Shown here one piece after another: positions 10,410 through 20,074 of a stretch of DNA of 64,000 nt. Made by a program: the position numbers and the translations under genes. This stretch comes from Diplodia intermedia (taxonomy: Eukaryota > Ascomycota > Dothideomycetes > Botryosphaeriales > Botryosphaeriaceae), in NCBI GenBank assembly GCA_021495925.1, contig JAKEKT010000001.1, forward strand, positions 186,001 through 250,000, given 5' to 3'. The stretch's first letter is position 1. Each line of letters begins with the position of its first letter. Under the pieces are notes generated by a model that was not told the DNA's origin, made no database searches, and saw only the letters and a list, made by a program, of their open reading frames with translations.

Positions 10410-12421
10410 GGTTCTTGTCAGTGCGGGAAGGTATCTCGTCGATGTGTAGAAGAGTGGGATGGACCTGACAGCTTCTTGGTATCGGTTTTATAACTAGAGC
10501 ATCGCTGTAAGAAGCACGGAGATCAGCCTATACGGAGTTGAATCAAGCATTTCTGCCTAGATTCCCATATCGCCTTGGAGGATTGCACCAGGCCAGGTTC
10601 CACCCAAAGAGAAGCCGATTATTGCTTTCCCCATGCGCTGGTCTCCGAAGAAGATGGCGTGATGCGGAGATAGGCGTTGAACTCGTCAGCGCTAATGCAG
10701 GCTGGTTGCGGAGTTGGAAGGTGGTCACCATGCCGAGCTCCGCACCTTGATGATTGCAGGTCGAAGAGATCGAAGCGAACACCGATATTCTGAGTATACA
10801 GCGGGAGGCAGCCGATCACAGAACATTTCCTTTGCGCTCATGTTAGGTCCATCGTAAGAAATGCAACAGCAGTAGTTCACGTTCTTCTGACCTGTGTGCT
10901 AAGAATCAACCATTGCACCATGAAAGCCGATTGTCAAGATGAAATACACATGTGTATGCGGGAAGAAGATTGATATTAAGAATAGTCATTCAGGACATGT
11001 CGTCCCCAAGCGAACCTGCAACGTCCGTGGAGTATAAATAACGCAGCAGGATTATAAAGGGTCGTGATGTAAGCATCCGTCTTGGTCTTCTTCAAAATGT
11101 GGAGAGCCAATAAGGCAAGTGACAACCCACGGGTATATTTGAGACCGTTGCAGAGAAAGAAAAAATCCACAGCCTACCATGTCGACACGGGTGCAGATAT
11201 GCGTGTCAAGCCTTTGACTCACGGGTCCTACGCAACGTCGAGACTCTGACCTTCAAGGTTCTTGCAGAATCGTGAGATCATCCTTCGAATCTCAACGCAA
11301 GATACTGCCCATATCAGATGCCAAGTGTTCCAACGCCACCGCCTGCGACTTCAGCTGCCCGACTGGCAACGACTCAACCTACAAAGCCAGCCCCTCATGA
11401 TCGAATGCGGCACCAATCGTATCAGCGAGGACCTGCCCGACAACTCGTTCGCGGGCTGCGTCGACGGGCCGCGCTACGTCGAGGGCGGGCTGACGAGCAC
11501 GGGCGAGCTGGCGGACGCGGCGGGTGCGAGGAAGACGAAGGAATTGGCGTCGGTGACGGGAAGAGTCATTGCTATCCTTCGAGTCGACTCTGCGATTTGC
11601 ACCTGCGATCACGATTACGTCTATGTCGGGAAAGGTGCCGCGTAAAATAGACGCCTGGCGACAGCGATCGAAGTGGGAGGCGGACGAGTAGGAAGGTGAA
11701 AGGATGAATGAGCGAGGTTGAGGGTTGAGGATTATTATTGGAAATTTCTGTAGTTTTAGGATTTTGGGAGTGGGGCGCGGGGTGCACAAAGCGCAGGCTG
11801 GTTGGTGCCGGGTCGGTCGATTGGTAGCTCGACGTCGCAAGATACGCGCACGCCCCTTGCTCCCTCGTCGGCCCAGCGTGGGAAGTTGTTGTGTGCGGGT
11901 GATGCGTCTCCACGCCACGCTGTCGACGACTGAACTCTTTTGCTCGCGCAGGATCGAGGCAGACGGCGTCGGCCAAGCAGAGGTCGGGATAAGCGCTGGC
12001 CGGCTAGCCGCAACCGGGCTGGCAGGCGTTGGGTCCGCTGCGCTGCCGAATCAGCGTCGCCACCCCAACGCCCCCAGTATCTGACTGCTCGCAGAAAGGC
12101 AACATGGCCGGCGCGCCCGCTGCAAGCAATCTGGCCCCTATGCTGGGACAGGCAGGCCGACTGGCCCGACGCCCATCTTTGCCTTCGTACCACAGCCCCG
12201 GGCTAGCCGCCCCGTGGCGCTCCTTGGTGACACGACCAAGGATGCACACGAAGGGATGTGGCTCCCATCAACACCCTTGTCCTCCCGCACCTGACATGGC
12301 CGCGCCGAGGCTGCAGGGCCAATCTGCCTTTCATCCTCCTTCACCAGCACCTCGTCGTCGTCCCCGCTGCCGCTCGCGACTCCACTGCCGAGAGCGATGA
12401 CGAAGAGCGGACCTTGCTGAC
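10410..12421. other. long intergenic stretch upstream of two divergent genes
   Basis: About 2 kb lie between the oxidoreductase start (minus) and the MFS start (plus). The first 100 nt hold the TATA box of the oxidoreductase. The only protein-like signal is the frameshifted Cys-rich ORF listed separately at 11260-11645. ORFs on the minus strand at 11379-12193 are low-complexity Arg/Pro-rich readings without splice logic. Confidence 0.5.
11262..11645 (+). pseudogene. possible frameshifted small Cys-rich protein gene
   Basis: Two adjacent readings look protein-like but lie in different frames. One (about 11272-11397) contains a Cys-rich segment, CSNATACDFSCPTG, and ends at TGA 11398-11400. The other, from about 11397, continues with IECGTNRISEDLPDN and FAGCVDGPRYVEGG and runs to TAA at 11645. 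No GT..AG intron can join them because the junction contains no GT, so a one-base indel is the simplest reading. A start codon and signal peptide were not confidently found upstream. It may be a decayed secreted protein gene, a sequencing error, or chance. No function is assigned. Confidence 0.35.
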
Positions 12422-14162
12422 ATGGATGCCGTTTCGCCGCAACAACACGCTGGAGAGAAGATGGCCGGCGCCCACGAGACCCAGAGTTATGCGCCGCTCC
12501 GTAACGGCTCGAGAGACGAAGACACCGCAGATGCGCACCCCGCACACGACCACCACCATGCTCCGGGCCACTACCGCGTCTACCGGCGTCGCTGGTTCGG
12601 CCTGTTGCAACTGGTGCTGCTGAACATCATCATCAGCTGGGATGTGAGTTTGGCTGCCTCCTGCTGTCCAAGAGACGAAATATTGACAGTCCGTCCGCAG
12701 TGGCTGACCTTTGCTGCCGTCTCGTCCGACTCGGCAGAGTACTTCCATGTCTCCGAATCTACAATCAATTGGCTGAGCACCGCCTTTCTCTTTTCCTTCG
12801 TCTTCATCAGCCCGTGAGTTCTCCCGCTCCGTCTATCAACCACATCTGCTCACAATCCATCCAGCGTCGTCCTGGCCACGCTCCACCGCGGACCCAAGCC
12901 CGCCATCATCACGGCCAGCGTCCTCACCCTCATTGGGAACTGGGTCCGCTATGCCGGCACGCGGGCCGGTCCGCACGGCTACTTCGGCGTCGTCATGTTC
13001 GGCCAGATCCTGATCGGGCTGGCGCAGCCATTCGTGCTCGCCGCGCCGACACGCTACAGCGACCTCTGGTTCACCGAGCGCGGCCGCATCTCCGCCACCG
13101 CTCTGGCGTCGCTGGCCAACCCGTTCGGCGGGGCCCTCGGCCAGCTCATCGACCCCTTCTGGGCCACCAAGCCGAGCGAGGTGCCAAACATGGTCCTCTA
13201 CACTGCCATCATCGTACGTTCAACCCTCCAAACCGCAAACCGTTGCCAGAAAGAAAGAAAAAAACCGGAAAACTAACACCCCCCCCCCCCTCCAGTCCAC
13301 CATCGCCTCCCTCCCCTCCTTCTTCATCCCCGCCCGCCCCCCAACACCCCCCTCAGCCTCAACGACCCCCAAACCGACCCCGATCCTCCGCTCCCTCGCC
13401 CACCTCTCCCGCACGCCCACCTTCTGGCTGCTCCTCCTCCCCTTCGCCGTCTACGTCGGCTTCTTCAACGCCTTCTCCTCCCTCCTCAACCAAATCCTCT
13501 ACCCCTACGGCTTCAGCCCGACCGACGCCGGCATCTGCGGCGCCCTGCTCATCATCGTCGGGCTGCTCGCCGCCGCCCTCCTCTCACCCCTGCTCGACCG
13601 GCGCCACCCGAAACCCTACATCTCGACCATCAAACTCCTCTGCCCCGTCGTCGCCCTCAGCTACCTGGCCTTCGTGTGGGCGCCGGCGACGCGCGCCGTC
13701 GGCGCGCCGTACGCCGTCGCCGCGGTCCTCGGCGCCGCCAGCTTCGCCCTCGTCCCCGTCGCGCTCGAGTGCCTGGTCGAGGCGACGTGGCCGGCCGCCG
13801 GGCCCGAGGCGGGCTCCGTGTGCTGCTGGACCGCGGGCCAGCTGCTCGGCGGCGTCTTCGTCGTCGTCATGGACGCGCTCAAGGAGCCCGGGTGCGACAG
13901 CACGGAGGAGTGCCAGGAGATCGGGCGGCACAGCACCGGGTCGAGGCCGCCGGGCAGCATGTGGCGCGCGCTCGTGTTCCAGGCCGTCGTCGCGCTGGCG
14001 GTGCTGCCGGCGCCGTTGTTGTTGGGTGTGCGGAGGCTGGGGTTGGGGGCCGGGCGTAGGAGGGGGAGGATGGAGGCGGAGGATGCGGGGGAGAGGGGGC
14101 CGGTTGCGGAGGAGGAGGAGGGGGGGAGCGGGGAAGAGAGGCGGGAAGGTGGTGGGTCGTGA
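12422..14162 (+). CDS. MFS transporter of the FLVCR (heme/choline transporter) type
   Basis: Exons are 12422-12643, 12701-12813, 12865-13213 and 13296-14162, giving 516 residues with about 12 hydrophobic segments. After a His-rich hydrophilic N-terminus (about 55 residues), TM1 reads FGLLQLVLLNIIISWD. The next part, WLTFAAVSSDSAEYFHVSES and INWLSTAFLFSF, matches the layout of animal FLVCR1/2, as do GQILIGLAQPFVLAAPTRYSDLWF and ALASLANPFGGALGQLI. The C-terminus is a charged Gly/Glu/Arg tail. The family exports heme or carries choline/ethanolamine in animals; the fungal substrate is unknown. Intron 3 carries a 12-C run just before its acceptor. The second in-frame ATG (12461) is an alternative start. 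Confidence 0.85.
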
Positions 14163-14606
14163 TTTTATGCGGTGGTATGGTTGCGGGAGTTTGCTCGTTG
14201 TGAAGATAGGGTGTGTGATTTTCGATGATAATGCTGGAGGATGGTGACGTAGGGTTCATTTGCTTCGTGTACCAAGGTACGAGACAGAACAATTATGTTG
14301 ACTCTGCTACGTTCCACGCCAAATGCGGTAATGACCGACACTTGATCGCGTTCACATGCATGCTTGTACCACCGATGTGCAAATACAGCTCTTTTTTAAT
14401 TGCTGTGGAGAGGGAAAAGGACGAGTCTAGGATCATAGTACATTTCGGGGGTGGAGGGAGAAAAAGATGTACAGATGCGGAATGGCTCTCTGATCGTCTC
14501 TGGGCATATCTCGTGTGTAATTGTCGGATCGATCTACAGTATCGCAGCCATCCTATATGCAAACCGTATGCGGCGGGGGTCGGGGGTCTTTCTCGCGCGG
14601 GTCGGT
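14163..14606. other. intergenic between convergent genes
   Basis: This stretch holds the 3' flanks of the MFS gene (plus) and QCR6 (minus). No ORF with coding character and no other element was seen. Confidence 0.5.
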
Positions 14607-15373
14607 TTACTTGAGCTGGGCCCACAGCTTGGGGGCGGCGCATGCGGTGGCGCAGTGGGCGAGGTGGAAGACTGCCAGTCAATCCATCAGTGGTGGCGTC
14701 TCCAGCGAATGGAGCGCCATTATCCGTGTGTTCGCGCGGGATACTGGTGTGCTTACACTCCTCGACGCAGTCCTCGTCGGCCTTGCCGTTGTCGTCGATC
14801 TGCTTGGTGACGCGCTCAACGCATTCGTCGTAGTGGTGCTTGGCCGGGTGGCACTCCTTGGACTCGGCGCATTCTGCAGCGGGAACCGTTAGCAGCGTGC
14901 TCGTGGACGGAAAACTGCGCGATTCACTGCCAATTGCGCCTCAATGGCACAGCGACGGCGGCGCAATGGCAGAATTGTCCGCAGCGGCAACGCAATCACT
15001 CACCCGCCTCAATCTTCTCCTTGACGTCCTCGGGCTCCTCCTCCTCCTCTTCCTCTTCCTCTTCCTGCTCCTCCTCGGGCTCCTCTGCGGGCTCCTCCTC
15101 GGTCTTGTTGTCCTCGCCTTTCTTCTCATCAGCTTTGTTGACCTCGGCCTCTTGCGGACTCTCCCTGGACGCTCCGGCGGTGGCTGGCGTGGCGACGGCG
15201 GAGGCGCCGCCGCCAACGCGCGCTCCTCGCTGCTGTGCGGATCCGGATACGTAGGTTCCTTGGTTCTTACCGCTCTGGTGTTCGTCGCCCGTGTCGGCCT
15301 TGGGCGCCTCGGCAACGGCGTCCTGGATGACGACGGACGAGTACAGGTCCGAGAAGAAGTCGGTGATGCCCAT
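14607..15373 (-). CDS. QCR6: cytochrome bc1 complex subunit 6 (hinge protein)
   Basis: Exons on the minus strand are 15373-15004, 14873-14757 and 14671-14607, giving 183 residues. The N-terminus MGITDFFSDLYSS is followed by a long, very acidic region (residues about 85-120, mostly Glu). The conserved hinge domain then has paired cysteines: ECAESKECHPAKHHYDEC, DCVEE, and FFHLAHCATACAAPKLWAQL. These cysteines form the disulphide hairpin of the complex III hinge protein, which helps dock cytochrome c on cytochrome c1 in the intermembrane space. The acidic run is encoded by a CTC/CTT-type microsatellite (about 15035-15110) that may vary in length. The C-terminal LWAQLK is typical of the family and supports both intron calls. 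Confidence 0.93.
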
Positions 15374-16031
15374 CTTGAATGCGAATTGGGATGGATGCGG
15401 GTGGTCGAAGAGGGGGCGGCGGGTGCGGGTCGGCGTTGACGTCGGGCTGAAGGGTCGGTCGGAGCGAGGTGGAAGAATCGACGAGGTCAAGTCGGAAGCT
15501 CCCAGCGAAAATGCGCTAGGGCCAGTTTGTAATCTGATTCGCCCGCACTTCATTCGCTGCCACCCTCGACATGCAACTTCTGCCCGTCCTGCATCGCCGA
15601 CCGCATCGCTCGGACCTGACTCGCTTCGGGGTATTCGGTGCACGCCATGTAGTCGTTCACAAACGTACGAAGACCTCAATTTTCCCACTTTAACGATCCC
15701 AACTCACCTCCGATCTTTCTCCGTCTGTCCGCTACCGTGCTACCAAACTCAAGAGCCGTGGTGATCATTGTCATCCAATTTGCTTTGATTTTGCATAAGC
15801 CTAGATACTCCCTAGTATCTGAAATATATCCTCCCTACATCAGTGCGCATGAGACCGAGGTAAAAGGCTCTAAACAAGCCATCTTGCCGCTTCACGTGAC
15901 ATTAAATATCACTAACGTTATGGTCTTAGTCTGCGTAGGTATAAATCCAGAGACTCTGGTTTTGGCTAATCCAATCAAGAAATGTCTCCTCCTTACGAGA
16001 AAGACTGCCCAAAGCCGATTGCTGGGTAACC
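15374..16031. promoter_or_regulatory. QCR6 upstream region
   Basis: This should hold the promoter of minus-strand QCR6 and the 3' flank of the SET gene. A palindromic CACGTG E-box-like site is at 15893-15898, and CCAAT motifs occur near 15774 and 15970. No coding signal is present. Confidence 0.45.
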
Positions 16032-17852
16032 CTAGTTCTTCATGCAGATGAGGAGCTTCCCTTGGTTCTCATTGTCGTCCAGATATGCCAACATCCTCGC
16101 CTCCGCATCCACCACCTCACCCGCCCAGTGGTACAGCCCAGCACCAAACTTTGGGTCCTGCCAGATACCATCGGCATGTCCACGTAGTTGCCGGATGACA
16201 ACCGGCAGATGCGAGTCAGCATCGGACTCGTCATAAGGATGAGATGACAAAAGGTCTTTGAGCCAGGTGGAGGTACGAGATGACTCACCCTCCTCCATGG
16301 TAGCTTGTGGAGGATTAAGTCAGCGAAGGAAACTCCAGGTCTAGAGAAATTACTCACGAAGGGAAAGCCATGCAGCACACAGCCAAAGAATCCAAGCCTC
16401 TCGTTCTACACCCTGTTCGCGTAGGGATGCAAGGTCATCCGTTTTGAAGGTGAGCTCCAAGGCTTCGATCCATCTCTTACCACCGACCTCTTCCTTCTCT
16501 TCCTTCAAAGCCTGAACAGCGTCATCCAGGCTTGTGAAGTTGGCCTTCTCAACCAGCTTCTCAACATCGGCATGGTTCTCCCTGAGGATCTTCATCTGGC
16601 TATCCCGGTAGATCTTGGCATATTGCTGCTTCATGTTCCTGGGACTTTCTGGGAGAAAGTCGCAATACTGGTCGATGTTGTCATACTTGGTAGCCAGGAT
16701 CTCGAGCAAGTCACACCGCGCTGAGAGCGTGCTGCGCCACTGCGCACGCTGCCCCTGCTGCTCGTCTTGGAATCTCTTGAGAACTTCCATGACAGTCCAG
16801 ATCGTTTGTGGCACACCCGAAGTCTTGACCTCTGGGTGCTCTGGCAATGATACTTCATATAAGCCGAGCAGGTGGTCGTGACCTCTGATGTAGTGCGTTT
16901 GAGCTGGGTCCCATGTTCCAAGAAGCCTTGCGAGTTCCGCAGTGACTGGAGGGGGCAGCTGTCCGAATCGGATTGCCGATACGTCGCAATGGTTGTTGGG
17001 AATGCAGAAACCATACCCGTTCAAGACTGGATGGGCAAACTCGAGTCAGACTCCCACGACTCAAGGCAGACCGGGTAACTTACGCTCTTCGTTGTCTTTG
17101 CCGCCATAGTTGTTGAAGATCTCTCCACCCTTGGAAATCACCTCCTCTGTCTTGAATTGAAAAGCTCCGTGGTCAAAGAACCAGGAAACTTTCGCGGGGA
17201 AGCGATGGTTCAATAGGTCAATTACCGGCAGGAGGACGGCATGGGATACATTGTCTTTGCTCATGCCAGGGTCGGAGATGAAGGACCTCGATGTGAAAAT
17301 AGTGGCAGCCCATTTGTAGAGCTCCCAGGTGTAACCTTCAGCTGCGAGATCCTGCTTCTCCAATGCACGGACAGCGCTCTCCCAGTCTTCTTTCCATTGC
17401 TCGGCTCGCGGTCGCCAGGCCTTGTCAAGGTTGGTGCCGAGAAGCCAGGCGGTGTCGTTCCGCTTCTCATTGACGGCTTCTTGGGTCATCTCCTCGGAAA
17501 AGAAGATGGGGGTATGCAGCTGCTCGGTCTTGGGCAAGCATGCGATATATGGCGCCCACAATGACTTCTCGGCGAGGAGCGTCTCTGTGATTAGAGCAAT
17601 GTTGCGGAGAACATGTTCTGGCAATTGGTCTTGGACAGCCTTGGGTGCTTGATGGTGGGAGAGCTGCAATTGCAGCGGACATGTCAAGAGGTGCAGTCCA
17701 CCGCTGGGAGGGCTGGAGATGTCCTCCTTGGCGAATGCGGCCACGCCTCCATAAGCGTCTTGGCCGAAGCGCACGCCGGGGTGCACATAGCCACCATGCT
17801 GGACGAACCAGTCAACGAGATGATCGATGGTCTTTTGCTGTGGATCGGCCAT
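16032..17852 (-). CDS. SET-domain lysine methyltransferase (SETD3/SETD6/Rubisco-LSMT-like)
   Basis: Exons on the minus strand are 17852-17084, 17026-16358 and 16303-16032, giving 569 residues. The split SET domain covers roughly residues 15-265. It has GGYVHPGVRFGQDAYGGVAA at the N-terminus, VIDLLNHRFPAKV at about 209-221 (the conserved N-H of the SAM pocket), and GGEIFNNYGGKDNEELLNGY near 242-261, which spans the first intron. The last 300 residues match the helical Rubisco-LSMT substrate-binding region. The protein should be a cytosolic or nuclear protein methyltransferase. The class acts on ribosomal proteins, elongation factors or actin; the target here is not deducible. It is divergent from the RNase T2 gene with 434 nt between starts. 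Confidence 0.88.
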
Positions 17853-18286
17853 GGGTTCTGCTCTATCTCGGCATCAAAGTCTCCCAATTGCAAGCAGGCG
17901 TGGATGGCCAAGAGTTCTCGATGTTTTGCTTCGTGCTTGCTCTCACTCGATGCCCCGTGATCCAGGTGAGCGGTGCCGCGGAGGGAGTCTGTGGATTGGG
18001 AGGAATCTGCTCCAATCGACGCCGGCCATGTTGGCTCGTGGGCGGGCTGATGCGAGGTGAGGAAAGGGCCGAGTGCAAAACTTCGGCTATGACATCAACG
18101 CACGGTCCTCCTCCGCTATCGTCGCTATCGCTTCCCGAACAAGAAGGTCCTCAGCCTCATCGCTCACCTCCGACCGCCTCGACGTACCTGATCGCCGCCG
18201 GCATTGCCGCCTCTGATAATGCTTTTAAACCAGCCAGGTAGAACAATGGCGCTCTCCGCCCTCCACCGCGCTCCTCCTTCGCCAAC
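17853..18286. promoter_or_regulatory. shared upstream region of SET gene and RNase T2 gene
   Basis: A 434-nt divergent promoter region. A weak A/T-rich cttttaaacc lies near 18223-18232, about 55-65 nt before the RNase start. No other motif was recognised. Confidence 0.4.
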
Positions 18287-19149
18287 ATGCTCGTCCCCCG
18301 TCTGATCCTGGGCGCAGCTGCCTACCTGTCGCTTGCCGCTGCGAGCCTGCACTCGCCCCCGAGCGGCAATTGCTCGAGACATGACTTGAGCGTGCTGTCC
18401 TGCTCGCCCGAGAGCCTGACAACCGATGCCTGCTGCGTCGAGTCGCCCGGTGGTCTCTTGCTGCTGACCCAGCTCTACTCCAAGACGGCTGGCGGCCCGG
18501 AAAACACATGGACCATGCACGGTCTCTGGAACGACTACTGCAACGGCAGCTATCCTTCGGCCTGCGATGCCTCCAGGAACTACGTGGATATTGCTTCTAC
18601 CCTCGAAGAATACCACCAGGGTGACCTGCTGGATTACATGAAGGAGCACTGGAGGGTACGCCATTCCTGTCTGGCAGGGAAGAATTGCTATGTTAATGAC
18701 TCTCGTAGAACGACCCGGTCATCACTACTGCCAATGGCACGGATGAGGAGCTCTGGGAGCACGAGTGGAGCAAGCACGGCACCTGCATGACCACTCTCCG
18801 GCCGTCCTGCTACACCCATTACACTCCCGAGCTCGAGCTGGTCCAGTTCCTCCACGAAGTTGTCTACCTCCATAAGCAGCTCCCCACCCAGGACTACCTT
18901 GCTTCATGTGGCATTGTGCCAACGAGCAACAGCACATACGTCCTGGCGGACATTGAGGCATGCTTCATTGAGGCCACGGGAGGATACCTGCCGCACATCG
19001 GCTGCACAAATGGTTCCCTAAGTGAAGTGTGGTATTATCATCACTTGGCTGGCAGGGTCAATGGTGGAAGCTATGTCCCCACGAACACGACATACGGAAG
19101 TAATTGCCCCAAGACGGGTATTGTTTACCCCCCGAAGCCGGCGTCATAG
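18287..19149 (+). CDS. secreted ribonuclease T2
   Basis: Exons are 18287-18655 and 18709-19149, giving 269 residues. Residues 1-20 form a signal peptide (LILGAAAYLSLAAAS). Both active-site segments are intact: CAS I WTMHGLWNDYC with catalytic His at 78, and CAS II EHEWSKHGTC at about 141-150 with the Lys-His pair. Cysteines are numerous (for example NCS, DACC, CGIV, ACF, IGCT), as expected for disulphide-rich T2 enzymes, and several N-glycosylation sequons are present. It cleaves single-stranded RNA through 2',3'-cyclic phosphates, and is probably extracellular or vacuolar for nutrient scavenging. It belongs to the general T2 family and not to the small ribotoxins. Confidence 0.95.
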
Positions 19150-20074
19150 ATGGAGCGTCAGGTACACAGCAGGTTACTGAAGGTTTGAGCACTCTAAGCT
19201 CACCGAAGATGCTGCCACACTTCCTTTATGGGTAGTTAATTTATGACCTGGACGAGTATGCGCGTGTTAATGACTTGCTTCCACGTTCAGATCTTGGATT
19301 TAACTACCTCCCCAAGTATGGTGCGATTTCTCTGTAAGGCAGCCGCACGTGAGCTCAATCCTGTTGTCACACGCTGTGGGTAGGGCGTGGTAGTTTACCC
19401 AATCATTTCGTTCAATTTGAAAGCGACATCGTTGCTGAAAAAGTATCTACGTCGCAGGTTGTTTTCATAGTTGATATGTAATAGCAACACACAAGCTGTT
19501 GTAGTTCCTTGCTTCTGATATCTTTGCTTGGGACAAGGCACAGGTAGTCTTGGCTCGAGACTCCATATACACTGTAAAATATCTTTCTTTTGCTTCTGAA
19601 GCCTTGAAAGTCTGTCAGGCATTCTCACCTTCAACCTGCCTCCCGGCCTTCCAGATATCTTGCTCGCTCTTGCTAAGATCTTCCTCTCTTGTGTCCTCTA
19701 CATGCGGCTTCCTGATTTGGCCGTCCTTTCCTTCCCTTCATACTCCATGGTCTGACCAAACTCAGGGTCCAAGTTGCTGCTTATAAGCTGCCCACCCCTC
19801 GCCCGCCCTCCTCTCTTCTTTTCCTCCAACCATCACCGCCCTCATCATCTTGGCGTTTCCCGACCGCTTCCCTTAGGAACGGGAGCAGATAAGTGTACAT
19901 CCTCACAGTTTTGAGCCTTGATGAAAGGTGTGTCTTGCTCCAGCTCACTTCCACAACGATTCCACTGACCCTCCTCACCAACTAGCTTGCCTGACCCAAA
20001 GTTCCATCACGAAAGAAGGCGACAGCTCGCGCTCACCAAGCTTCCTCCATCGAAGTATACAACCGTCATCTGCC
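19150..20074. promoter_or_regulatory. upstream region of the large GTPase gene
   Basis: A 925-nt stretch containing the RNase T2 3' flank and the GTPase promoter. A gcttataagc palindrome at about 19779-19788 includes TATAAG, followed by a pyrimidine-rich stretch to about 19830. No ORF with coding character. Confidence 0.4.

Noticed and set aside
11379..12193. Several minus-strand ORFs of 135-179 aa
   Set aside because: Arg/Pro/His-rich without motif, splice logic or start context, in a GC-rich intergenic stretch.
12700..14247. 515-aa plus-strand ORF
   Set aside because: Wrong frame through the MFS gene, reading through its introns. The spliced frame gives a proper 12-helix transporter.
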